Part shown: piece after piece, positions 17,412 through 25,248 of the stretch
Layout of the letters: every line of letters begins with the position of its first letter
Numbering within the stretch: the first letter of the stretch is position 1
Assembly (NCBI GenBank): GCA_017463255.1
Contig: JAFTPP010000011.1
Coordinates: forward strand, 1-64,000
Length of the DNA stretch: 64,000 nt
Direction of reading: 5' to 3'
DNA from: Lachnospiraceae bacterium
GTDB lineage: Bacteria; Bacillota; Clostridia; Lachnospirales; Lachnospiraceae
Position numbers and translations under genes: made by a program
The notes under the pieces: generated by a model
What the model saw: only the letters and a program-made list of their open reading frames with translations
Database searches by the model: none
What the model was told of the DNA's origin: nothing

Positions 17412-18410
17412 TTATCTTCTGCAAGGGCCTGTTGAGTCACGCTTTATAAGCTGCGCCCTAAGGTTAGCTTTGCTGATAGCCACATTATTCATTAAACTTT
17501 CAAGGACATAGTAAGCACTTTTTCCAAGATTAATGCGGTCCTGTCTTACTGTAGTAAGAGACGGCTCGATAAAAGAAGCTACCGGAAGGTCGTCAAAACC
17601 TACCACACTAATATCTTCAGGAATACGATAACCACGCTGGATACATTCCTGAATGGCGCCTGCCGCCATTAAGTCACTACCACAAATAATGGCAGTAGCT
17701 CCTGAAGCGATTAAATCAGGAACATGATGTCTTGCAGATTCTGCTACATAATAACCAAAAGCTATCATATCTGTATTTACTGTAAGATTATGTGCAGCCA
17801 TGCTGTGCATGTAAGCTTCATAACGGTCACTGGTTACCATGGAATTTGGAGAACCGCTGAAAAATGCTATTTTTTTATGTCCCAGTTTTACTAAGTGGTC
17901 AACCGCAAGGGAAATGCCTTCACGGCTGTCGGTTCCCACATATCCAATATTGGGATTTTGTTCAATATAGTTATCTAAGAGAACTGTTGGTGTTTTGCTT
18001 TTAGATAACTGTTCCATCCATTCATCCTGTAATGCAAAACCAATCATAAATGATCCGCTATAACCGTTTCGCATCATATAGTTATCATATTTTTCAGATG
18101 ACTGGAGTGCAGCGGTTGCAGGGATTAGGGATACTTCCCAATGATCACGGGTTGCCATTTGCTTAAATCCCAGAATGATTTCATAACCAAACTGATTGGA
18201 GCTTTCGTAATCCATGTTTTCGATAAAAATACAAAGCTTTTTGTTTTCTTCTTTACGCATGCGCTTTGTCTTATATCCTAATTCAATAGCGGTGTCTATT
18301 ACCACCTGACGTAATTCTTCACTGATGTCACTGGCTCCGTTTAGTCCTTTTGAAACGGTGCTGACTGATACATTTAACTTTTCTGCGATATCTTTAATCG
18401 TAATTGCCAT
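17412..18410 (-). CDS. LacI-family transcriptional regulator
   Basis: 332 residues. The N-terminal HTH (ITIKDIAEKLNVSVSTVSKGLNG, in two helices, residues ~3-24) and hinge are typical of LacI/GalR proteins, followed by a periplasmic-binding-protein-like sensor domain with the C-terminal signature SVVGFDDLPVASFIEPSLTTVRQD. It diverges from malQ, so it probably controls the alpha-glucan genes malQ and the GH13 lipoprotein in response to a sugar such as maltose or a maltodextrin; the ligand is inference. Palindromes between the two genes are candidate operators, also allowing autoregulation. Confidence 0.92.
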   Translation of the reverse strand: MAITIKDIAEKLNVSVSTVSKGLNGASDISEELRQVVIDTAIELGYKTKRMRKEENKKLCIFIENMDYESSNQFGYEIILGFKQMATRDHWEVSLIPATAALQSSEKYDNYMMRNGYSGSFMIGFALQDEWMEQLSKSKTPTVLLDNYIEQNPNIGYVGTDSREGISLAVDHLVKLGHKKIAFFSGSPNSMVTSDRYEAYMHSMAAHNLTVNTDMIAFGYYVAESARHHVPDLIASGATAIICGSDLMAAGAIQECIQRGYRIPEDISVVGFDDLPVASFIEPSLTTVRQDRINLGKSAYYVLESLMNNVAISKANLRAQLIKRDSTGPCRR

Positions 18411-18451
18411 GTTGTTTCCCTTTTACTTTTTCGTATATTCGATTCGACACA

Positions 18452-18480
18452 ATGTTATTCTAAAAGAAAAAATGTGTCAA
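18452..18480 (-). promoter_or_regulatory. Promoter for the LacI-family regulator gene
   Basis: On the minus strand TTGACA (18480-18475) and TAACAT (18457-18452) are 17 bases apart. Confidence 0.65.
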
Positions 18481-18492
18481 TATTTTTTGTTG

Positions 18493-18508
18493 AAATTTTC
18501 GAAAATTT
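18493..18508. promoter_or_regulatory. 16-bp perfect palindrome with central CG, candidate LacI-type operator
   Basis: AAATTTTCGAAAATTT lies between the two divergent promoters, 10 bases upstream of the malQ -35 box and 12 bases upstream of the regulator's -35 box. LacI-family operators are typically palindromes with a central CG, so this is a reasonable site for the adjacent regulator. Confidence 0.55.
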
Positions 18509-18518
18509 TGAATTAAGG

Positions 18519-18554
18519 TTGACACAGACAGGGGAAAAGAGTTATAAATAACTC
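18519..18554 (+). promoter_or_regulatory. malQ promoter with an inverted repeat over the -10 box
   Basis: TTGACA (18519-18524) is followed after 17-18 bases by TTATAA/TATAAA (18542-18548). The -10 box lies inside a perfect inverted repeat, GAGTTA-TAAA-TAACTC (18539-18554), which could be an operator. A weak catabolite-response-like sequence follows at 18563-18577 but lacks the TG half. Confidence 0.65.
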
Positions 18555-18594
18555 AAATACGAAAAAAAGCGAAAACAGACAAGGGGTGACTGTT

Positions 18595-20082
18595 ATGAAA
18601 CAGGAACTGATTCGAGGTGCCGGGATTCTTTTATCAATTACCAGTTTGCCGTCTAAGTATGGAATTGGTACTCTGGGAAAAGAAGCTTATGAATTTGTAG
18701 ATTTGCTTGTTGATATGAAACAGAAGTACTGGCAGGTTCTTCCCCTAGGTCCTACAAGCTATGGTGATAGTCCTTACCAAGCCTTTTCAGCGTTTGCCGG
18801 GAACCCATACTTCATTGACTTGGATTTTCTTGTGGCAGATAAATTATTGCTACCTGAGGAAATTCTTAGTTTTGAATGGGGAGACCGTGATGACGACATC
18901 GATTATGGTCTTTTGTATCAAAATCGGTTTGCGGTATTAAAGTTAGCTTGTTCCCGCTTTGATTTTGGGAATGAGAGCTTTAAGCAGTTTTGCAAAGAGA
19001 AGCAATCGTGGCTGGAAGGATATTCTTTCTACATGGCACTGAAAACGTTTTCTAACGGAGCCGACTGGCTTCATTGGAAACCGGAGCTTCGGGACAGGGA
19101 AAAAGAGGCATTAGAAGAATACAGAGAGCTTTTAAGAGAGGATATTCTGTTCTGGAAATTCTGCCAATATAAGTTTTTTGAACAGTGGGGCAGGTTAAAA
19201 GAGTATGCCAATAAAGCAGGGATACAAATCATTGGCGATATTCCGCTATATATGGCTTTGGATAGTGCGGATGTCTGGGCAGGCAGGGAACTGTTCTTGC
19301 TACAAGAGGACGGAAGGCCGACCCACGTGGCAGGTAGTGCGCCGGATGCGTTTTCCGATGATGGACAAAAATGGGGAAATCCGCTTTATAATTGGGCATA
19401 TATGGAAGAAACCGGCTTTCAGTGGTGGAAAGACAGAGTCAGAGCGAATGCAGAATTATATGATGTGATTCGATTTGACCATTTTATTGGAATTGTAAGG
19501 TATTATAGTATTCCCGAGGCGGATTGTAACGGAAGAAACGGTCATTGGGAAATGGGCCCGGGACAGAAGCTTACAGATGCGATTGCAACAGTTCTTGGTA
19601 GTTCCAAGATGATCGTAGAAGATTTGGGAGTAGAGATTCCCGGGGTAAAAGAATTGGTGTTAAAGACCGGTTGGCCGGGAATGAAGATTTTGCAGTTTGC
19701 TTTTGATGGGAATACTGCCCATGAATATTTACCTCACAATTATCCGGATTCCAATTTAATTGCCTACGGGGGAACACATGATAATGAAACCATAGTGGGT
19801 TTTTTTGAGAATTGGACTGATAAGCAGTTGGAATTTTTGTATAAATACTGTAACATTAGTAAAAAAGAAGAGATTCCTGATGCCATAATAAGACTTGGTT
19901 ATTCCAGTATTGCACAGGTGGTTATGTTCCAAATGCAGGATATTTTGAAGCTTGGTAATGAAACCAGGATGAATCTTCCGGCAACTATCGGAACCAATTG
20001 GAGATGGCGTTATGATAAGAAGCAATTGACGGAGGAAAGAAGAAGCTTTTTACGCACACTTTCCACTATCTATTGTAGATAA
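18595..20082 (+). CDS. malQ: 4-alpha-glucanotransferase (amylomaltase, GH77)
   Basis: 495 residues from the ATG at 18595, eight bases after AGGGG; a GTG nine bases upstream is less likely. The N-terminus RGAGILLSITSLPSKYGIGTLG, the PLGPTSYGDSPYQAFSAFAGNPYFID block, GDIPLYMALDSADVW, and the RFDHFIGIVRYY and EDLG segments are the GH77 signatures; D in RFDHF and E in VEDLG are the catalytic pair. The enzyme transfers alpha-1,4-glucan segments between maltodextrins in the cytoplasm, releasing glucose. It is followed after 25 bases by the GH13 lipoprotein gene and is likely controlled by the divergent LacI-family protein. Confidence 0.95.
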   Translation: MKQELIRGAGILLSITSLPSKYGIGTLGKEAYEFVDLLVDMKQKYWQVLPLGPTSYGDSPYQAFSAFAGNPYFIDLDFLVADKLLLPEEILSFEWGDRDDDIDYGLLYQNRFAVLKLACSRFDFGNESFKQFCKEKQSWLEGYSFYMALKTFSNGADWLHWKPELRDREKEALEEYRELLREDILFWKFCQYKFFEQWGRLKEYANKAGIQIIGDIPLYMALDSADVWAGRELFLLQEDGRPTHVAGSAPDAFSDDGQKWGNPLYNWAYMEETGFQWWKDRVRANAELYDVIRFDHFIGIVRYYSIPEADCNGRNGHWEMGPGQKLTDAIATVLGSSKMIVEDLGVEIPGVKELVLKTGWPGMKILQFAFDGNTAHEYLPHNYPDSNLIAYGGTHDNETIVGFFENWTDKQLEFLYKYCNISKKEEIPDAIIRLGYSSIAQVVMFQMQDILKLGNETRMNLPATIGTNWRWRYDKKQLTEERRSFLRTLSTIYCR

Positions 20083-20107
20083 AAGCAGGAATTAAGGAAG
20101 GTAAAAT

Positions 20108-21790
20108 ATGAAGAAAAAATGGATAAGTCTGGTATTGACACTTGTGACAGCGACAGCGTTGTTTACTGGATGCGGTAAGGAAGATACCGGAAATGACGGA
20201 TTGGATAGCAATGCAGACACTTCTGTTGACACAGGGGAAGAAAGCGGACAGAATGCGACAAAGCCTGAGATTGCGCCGTACGCCTATGAGGATGAAATAA
20301 ATATAATTGATGACCAGTATCGGAATTACTATGAGATTTTCGTCTATTCTTTTTTTGATGAGGACGGAGACGGAATCGGTGATTTGCAAGGTGTCATTGA
20401 TAAGCTTGATTATGTTGCAGATATGGGATTTAACGGAATCTGGCTTATGCCAATTATGAAATCTACCACATACCATAAATATGATGTTGTGGATTATTAT
20501 GCAATTGACAGAGAATATGGAACCATGGAAGATTTACAGGAATTAATTGATGCCTGTCACGATAGAGGGATTAAGCTGATTCTTGACTTAATGTTAAACC
20601 ATACCTCATCACAGCATGAATGGTTTACTACTGCTTATGAATATCTTAAAAATCTTCCTGAAGGGCAGGATGCCAATGCAGAAGAGTGTCCCTATGTAGA
20701 TTATTATCATTTTGAAAAATTAGAGGGTAAAAAGAAAAGCGGTTATCATCCGGTGGGGGACTCAGAATGGTCTTATGAAGGTGTATTTCGGAGTGAAATG
20801 CCTGATTTAAATCTGGATAACGAGGCAGTGCGTAAGGAATTTGAAGCGATTGCAGCTTTTTACCTGGATATGGGAATTGACGGCTTCAGACTGGATGCGG
20901 CAAGAGAATTTTTCTCCGGAAACGCAGGGAAGAATACAGAAGTTCTATCCTGGTTTTCTGATTATGTAACAGGATACAAAGAGGGAGCTTATCTGGTTGG
21001 TGAAGTATGGGAGAATTTTACGACCATACAGCTTTATTATGAAAGTGGTATGACAAGCTTTTTTGACTTCCCAATGTCACAGCATAATGGAAAGGTTGCT
21101 TCCATTTTAAAAGGACAGAGTGAAGCATCTTCCTGGGGAACTACCCTTGAGAGTATTCATGCTGAGTACAGTGTTAAAAATCCTGACTATATTGCAGCCC
21201 CATTCCTTAGCAATCATGATACAGGCCGCTGGGCAAATACCATGGTCAATAATGAAGACCATATTAAATATGGTGCGGGTCTTTTACTTAGCATGACAGG
21301 AAATCCATTTGTATACTATGGTGAAGAAATCGGTATGCCAAGCAGCGGAAGTAAAGATGAGAATAAGCGCCTTCCAATGATTTGGACGTATGAGACAAAC
21401 CGTGGCAAGACACAAGGTCCTAAGAATGCAGATTCCGGTATCGATTACAAATTTGCGGATGTGCAGACACAGATGGAAGATGAATTATCTATTTTAAATT
21501 ACTATAAACGTGCGGTTAGAATCCGTAATGAGAATCCTGAAATTGCCCGTGGCATTGTAAGTTCTTATCCGGAATATTCAGGTGCTACGCTTTGTGTTAT
21601 CAGCAAAGAATATGACGGAAACGTCATTTATGTTGTTTATAATATGGGAGAAGAAGCGGATACCTTTGATGTGAAAGCTGCCTTTGGCGATGTGGCTATT
21701 TGTGATTACTTAACTGTAGATGGCAGTGAGGTGACATTCACAGACGGAGTGTTAAGTTTGCCGAAGTATTCAATTTGCTATTTAAAATAA
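20108..21790 (+). CDS. GH13 alpha-amylase-family lipoprotein
   Basis: 560 residues. A lipoprotein signal peptide ends at C22 (FTGC), so the enzyme should be tethered outside the membrane; a Gly/Asp/Ser-rich linker follows to about residue 55. The catalytic barrel shows the four GH13 regions: DLMLNHTS, GFRLDAAREF (nucleophile Asp), VGEVWE (acid/base Glu) and FLSNHDTGR (stabiliser Asp). The YGEEIGMPSSG and DEDGDGIGDLQG elements match oligosaccharide-degrading members such as neopullulanase/alpha-glucosidase relatives. With malQ it forms a starch/maltodextrin pair: the lipoprotein trims glucans outside and MalQ rearranges imported oligosaccharides. Confidence 0.92.
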   Translation: MKKKWISLVLTLVTATALFTGCGKEDTGNDGLDSNADTSVDTGEESGQNATKPEIAPYAYEDEINIIDDQYRNYYEIFVYSFFDEDGDGIGDLQGVIDKLDYVADMGFNGIWLMPIMKSTTYHKYDVVDYYAIDREYGTMEDLQELIDACHDRGIKLILDLMLNHTSSQHEWFTTAYEYLKNLPEGQDANAEECPYVDYYHFEKLEGKKKSGYHPVGDSEWSYEGVFRSEMPDLNLDNEAVRKEFEAIAAFYLDMGIDGFRLDAAREFFSGNAGKNTEVLSWFSDYVTGYKEGAYLVGEVWENFTTIQLYYESGMTSFFDFPMSQHNGKVASILKGQSEASSWGTTLESIHAEYSVKNPDYIAAPFLSNHDTGRWANTMVNNEDHIKYGAGLLLSMTGNPFVYYGEEIGMPSSGSKDENKRLPMIWTYETNRGKTQGPKNADSGIDYKFADVQTQMEDELSILNYYKRAVRIRNENPEIARGIVSSYPEYSGATLCVISKEYDGNVIYVVYNMGEEADTFDVKAAFGDVAICDYLTVDGSEVTFTDGVLSLPKYSICYLK

Positions 21791-21794
21791 TAAG

Positions 21795-21829
21795 AAAAAG
21801 AAGATAGCTTGTGTGGCTATCTTCTTTTT
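21795..21829. terminator. Bidirectional terminator after the GH13 gene
   Basis: AAAAAGAAGATAGC pairs with GCTATCTTCTTTTT across a seven-base loop. It ends four bases before the stop of the convergent gene on the minus strand. Confidence 0.9.
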
Positions 21830-21832
21830 TGC

Positions 21833-23377
21833 CTATTCTGATATTTTAACAACCAAAGTGCCGTCCACAAAAGAAACAGAGCCATTTGACGGATAAACAG
21901 GCATATTCATTACCGCTTCGTTTTGGACATCAATTCTTGTTAAATTCATGTTCACATTTAAAATATATTTTAAATATGCATAATCAGTACCAATATATGT
22001 GAGAGAAGAATTTCCCATTCCATACAGGACAATTTCTTCAAAGTTTTCTAAGGGTTGAATATATGTGGTTTTTTCAAAGGAGCCTGAGAAAGCTACCGGA
22101 GTGATTCCGGGCACATATCCATCGGTGGATTCTATTTCATATACAATCCGGGTCAGTAATGAATGGGTTGCCTTGTCCTGCAAATCCTTTTTTAAATATA
22201 CCTGGTTAGAAAATACTATATTGGACCAGGATATGATTACTATAAAACTTAGTAAACCGGTACACAGAATGCGTTTGTCAAAAGATGTCTGTAGCGGACA
22301 ATTATCAATTGCTTTAATGGCAAGGACATATACAAGTACAAAAGCGTAGAGCATCAAAGTGTGTTCCATACCTTTGGAAATAATACATACAAAATTAATG
22401 CCAAGCGGGAACATTATAATAATGAATACCTGAAAGATACGATGCCAAAGTTTTGTATTACAGCATATGTTCTTTTTGATTAGGGTAACGGTCATGATAA
22501 TGACTGTACCGATATTACATATGCGGATGAAGTAAGTCCAAAAAACACTTAGGGTAATTTCACGGAACGGAATGGTGGTAAAAACTTCAGGATTCATAAA
22601 ATAGTGGAAAACCCGATAATAAGTTGTAGTAATTACTGTCCACAAAGAAGTATCGGAGTAATCTCCAACAGAAGCAAGCCCGTTATAAGTGTTGGCAGTC
22701 CATACGTTGAAAACCCGTTGGAATATTTTCCATACAATGTAATAAATAACCGCTGCAATAAGGAAAGAAATAAGATATTTTACCAGTTTAACAGCCGTCT
22801 CTTTGATTGTAGGAAGTTGAAACATTTGAAACAAAAAATGAATCATTACAAGGGCTATGGAAACGCATATGTAGGCTTGGTAAATACCAAGGGATAAACT
22901 TAATGCGATAATTCCCATTAAAATGTAGGAAAGCTTAGATTTTTTTATTAACCAAACTCCAAGAATAGATAAAAACAATGCTAAGGCATAAAAATCCGAG
23001 GAGTTAACGTAGGTAGCGTTTGCACATAACACAGTTGGATTACAGGCCATGACTGCGGCTATTAATACAACAGAAAAGAATCTGTTTATTTCCAAATAGT
23101 CTGCTAAGAAGTAAACAGATAAGCTTAGTAAAATAATGCAAATCACTGCAATCAGGAAGGGATTTATAATCCCACCTCTTATTAATATTAAAAATGGTTG
23201 TACGATACGTCCCAAGGCAATTTGCCAGGCACTGTCATTCTGGTGAATCATGTATAAAGAATCACCGGAAAACATGGGACTAAAGAAGCGATAGCCATGG
23301 GCAACCAAATAGAATATCAAAGTAAATATGGAAGAAATAATCAATAATTCTTTTTTGGAATTAATTTTTCTAAACAT
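21833..23377 (-). CDS. Polytopic membrane protein, GtrII-like glucosyltransferase domain
   Basis: 514 residues with about ten hydrophobic segments and a soluble C-terminal tail (~430-514). The N-terminal FSGDSLYMIHQNDSAWQIALGRIVQPFL and the following helices resemble the glucosyltransferase GtrII-type membrane family found in O-antigen or teichoic/polysaccharide glucosylation. The acidic residues in the first loop (D near 40, D near 50) are in the place where such GT-C enzymes keep catalytic acids. Acceptor and donor are unknown; undecaprenyl-phosphate-linked glucose is a family-based guess. The upstream gene on the same strand ends 77 bases away. Confidence 0.65.
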   Translation of the reverse strand: MFRKINSKKELLIISSIFTLIFYLVAHGYRFFSPMFSGDSLYMIHQNDSAWQIALGRIVQPFLILIRGGIINPFLIAVICIILLSLSVYFLADYLEINRFFSVVLIAAVMACNPTVLCANATYVNSSDFYALALFLSILGVWLIKKSKLSYILMGIIALSLSLGIYQAYICVSIALVMIHFLFQMFQLPTIKETAVKLVKYLISFLIAAVIYYIVWKIFQRVFNVWTANTYNGLASVGDYSDTSLWTVITTTYYRVFHYFMNPEVFTTIPFREITLSVFWTYFIRICNIGTVIIMTVTLIKKNICCNTKLWHRIFQVFIIIMFPLGINFVCIISKGMEHTLMLYAFVLVYVLAIKAIDNCPLQTSFDKRILCTGLLSFIVIISWSNIVFSNQVYLKKDLQDKATHSLLTRIVYEIESTDGYVPGITPVAFSGSFEKTTYIQPLENFEEIVLYGMGNSSLTYIGTDYAYLKYILNVNMNLTRIDVQNEAVMNMPVYPSNGSVSFVDGTLVVKISE

Positions 23378-23454
23378 GGGGTGGTATCCTTTTCATCAGT
23401 ATATGTGGTGATTATATTATATCTGAAAGAAATCAGGCGAGCAATAGAAGCGTA

Positions 23455-24264
23455 CTATATTCCTAGTAACTTCTGGGCATTCTGATGGAGTATTTTTTCT
23501 TTATCATCGGGATAAATGGGGAAAGTGGTAAACATACTAACGTTAGACGTCTGGCTTCCCCATGGAGAATCCGTAGCAAAGAGGATTTTTTCGGCACCAT
23601 GTTTTTCAATGATTCTAAGGAGTTGCTCCTGTTTTATAATACCAAGAGAGTAGGATAAATCGAAATACACATCCTTACCAACCAAGTATTTTTCCACATC
23701 ATCCCACTCTTCAAAACCACCTGTATGAGCCAGAACCAGCTTTGATGGATTCACTTCATTTAATACTTCAAGACTCATTTCGGGTGTGCAGTGAACCGGG
23801 TTACTGATGCCGATATCATATCCTGCGTGAACGGAAATAATCAAATCGAGCTCTGTGGCATAAGAAACGATCCGTTTATATTTGATGTCATTAAAAAAAG
23901 TATCCTGATAATCGGGATGGAGCTTGATGCCTTTTAAACCCATGTCCTTAATCTGTCTTAATTGTGATTTATATTCCGTTGTACCATCAGCGCTGTCAGG
24001 ATGAATACCGCCAAAAGAAATAATTTTTCCGGCATATTCCTCATTCAGTTTCACAGCATTTTCATTGATAGTCTGAAATTGTGCCGGTCTTGTTACAACC
24101 GGTAACACTACAGATATATCAACACTGGAGCGTTCCATACATGCAAGGAGTCCTTGGATTGTCCCGTCTGTAAATGCTTTAATATTTGCAAGTCCCTCAA
24201 GCTTAGCAATGGTTGCCGGCGCTATTTTTGCCGGAAATACATGGGTGTGAAAATCAATAATCAT
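23455..24264 (-). CDS. Amidohydrolase-family (TIM-barrel, PF04909-type) metal-dependent hydrolase
   Basis: 269 residues. It begins MIIDFHTHVFP, with the HxH metal pair at residues 6 and 8, and continues with GIKLHPDYQD (third metal His), HAGYDIG, LAHTGG and FATDSPWG (the conserved late Asp). This is the amidohydrolase-2 fold that includes decarboxylases and lactone hydrolases. No substrate can be assigned. The intergenic region upstream carries repeats and three hairpins, and the gene may be co-transcribed with the membrane protein downstream. Confidence 0.85.
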   Translation of the reverse strand: MIIDFHTHVFPAKIAPATIAKLEGLANIKAFTDGTIQGLLACMERSSVDISVVLPVVTRPAQFQTINENAVKLNEEYAGKIISFGGIHPDSADGTTEYKSQLRQIKDMGLKGIKLHPDYQDTFFNDIKYKRIVSYATELDLIISVHAGYDIGISNPVHCTPEMSLEVLNEVNPSKLVLAHTGGFEEWDDVEKYLVGKDVYFDLSYSLGIIKQEQLLRIIEKHGAEKILFATDSPWGSQTSNVSMFTTFPIYPDDKEKILHQNAQKLLGI

Positions 24265-24362
24265 TTCAAGTCAACTTCTTTCTTGGAGTTAGTATGTGTT
24301 TGTGTATCGCTTTTATATCGTTGGTATATGGTCCGTGTTAGCAGAAAGTATTCCCTAATATT

Positions 24363-24446
24363 CTGTAAGATATTCTCTTTGCTCTGAAAGATACTCTCCG
24401 TGCTTTGTAAGATACTCTCTGTGTTCTGTAAGATACTTCACGGGGT
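24363..24446. repeat. 21-bp tandem repeat, four imperfect copies
   Basis: Copies start at 24363, 24384, 24405 and 24426, each built on the pattern (C/T)TGTAAGATACTCTCTGTGCT. The fourth copy diverges in its last third and runs into the first GGGGTCT hairpin. This is part of a 409-base stretch (24265-24673) in which I find no gene. Confidence 0.85.
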
Positions 24447-24597
24447 CTGTGCGCGTGATATTTCCTCTGAGACCCCGGATTTAACAAATATATGTCAAAA
24501 AAATAAGTTGGGGGGTCTGGGGAGGATAAAACTCAGCATAGACCCCGCTAAAGATATAAAGTAGGGGTCTGGTAGCGATTTTCGCGTACCAGACCCT
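24442..24597. repeat. Three successive GGGGTCT...AGACCCC hairpins
   Basis: Inverted repeats occupy 24442-24476, 24512-24546 and 24564-24597. Each starts with GGGGTCT and ends with its complement (the third ends AGACCCT), and spans 34-35 bases. The third has a long nearly continuous stem (GGGTCTGGTA with TACCAGACCC and an inner GCGA/TCGC). None is followed by a T run, so they are not ordinary terminators. A further TTGCACC/GGTGCAA inverted repeat is at 24615-24634. Confidence 0.75.
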
Positions 24598-24673
24598 GAG
24601 AAAACAAAACTACATTTGCACCATGCGGGGTGCAAGAACAAATTAGGAAAGAGAAGCGCAAAGCGAATCTGTC

Positions 24674-25243
24674 CTACAGTGTATATCCTGCCTCAAAAGC
24701 AGCCTTATTAATATCAACAGTCTTTGCAGGTACTGTATTTTCAATAACTTTAATCCAGTCCTCTTTTGCAAAGTCCATATGTTTTGCGGCAACACCGATA
24801 ATAATGGTGTTAAATACTTTGGAATTTCCAAGCTTCTTTGCTTCCGTCATAGCATCCACTGAGATTACTTTATATTTTTTGGATAAATCTTCAATAATGT
24901 TTTCAGGATACTTTGCTGCACCTGTAACAACGGTAATCGGATCGATTCTCTGATCATTAACAATGAGAACACCATCCTTTTTTAAGAAGTGTGCATAGCG
25001 GAGTGCTTCAAGTCGCTCAAATGCAATTAAAACATCTGCCTGTCCTTCTTCTACGATAGGCTCTGCAACAGTTTCTCCATAACGAACAAATGTTACAACA
25101 CTTCCACCACGCTGTGCCATACCGTGTACTTCGGATAATTTAACATCATAGCCGGCAGCAGTTGTAATACCGCCTAAAATACGGCTTGTAAGTAAGGTTC
25201 CTTGTCCGCCTACGCCGACAATCATAATATTCTTAGTTTCCAT
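24674..25243 (-). CDS. iorB: Indolepyruvate:ferredoxin oxidoreductase, beta subunit
   Basis: 189 residues. The N-terminal VGVGGQGTLLTSRILGG nucleotide-like loop and SEVHGMAQRGGSV are the signature of the gamma/beta catalytic-support domain of 2-oxoacid:ferredoxin oxidoreductases, and the length fits IorB. With IorA it oxidatively decarboxylates aryl-pyruvates (indolepyruvate, phenylpyruvate) to aryl-acetyl-CoA while reducing ferredoxin, in fermentation of aromatic amino acids. It begins five bases after the iorA stop and is surely co-transcribed. A short inverted repeat lies downstream, without a clear T run. Confidence 0.93.
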   Translation of the reverse strand: METKNIMIVGVGGQGTLLTSRILGGITTAAGYDVKLSEVHGMAQRGGSVVTFVRYGETVAEPIVEEGQADVLIAFERLEALRYAHFLKKDGVLIVNDQRIDPITVVTGAAKYPENIIEDLSKKYKVISVDAMTEAKKLGNSKVFNTIIIGVAAKHMDFAKEDWIKVIENTVPAKTVDINKAAFEAGYTL

Positions 25244-25248
25244 TTTTA

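Noticed and set aside
18563-18577. Catabolite-response (cre) site downstream of the malQ promoter
   Set aside because: It matches the 3' half of the motif but lacks the TG of the 5' half; in such A-rich sequence that is weak evidence.
24363-24446. CRISPR-like array
   Set aside because: The 21-bp units abut with no unique spacers and no cas gene is near; it is a simple tandem repeat.
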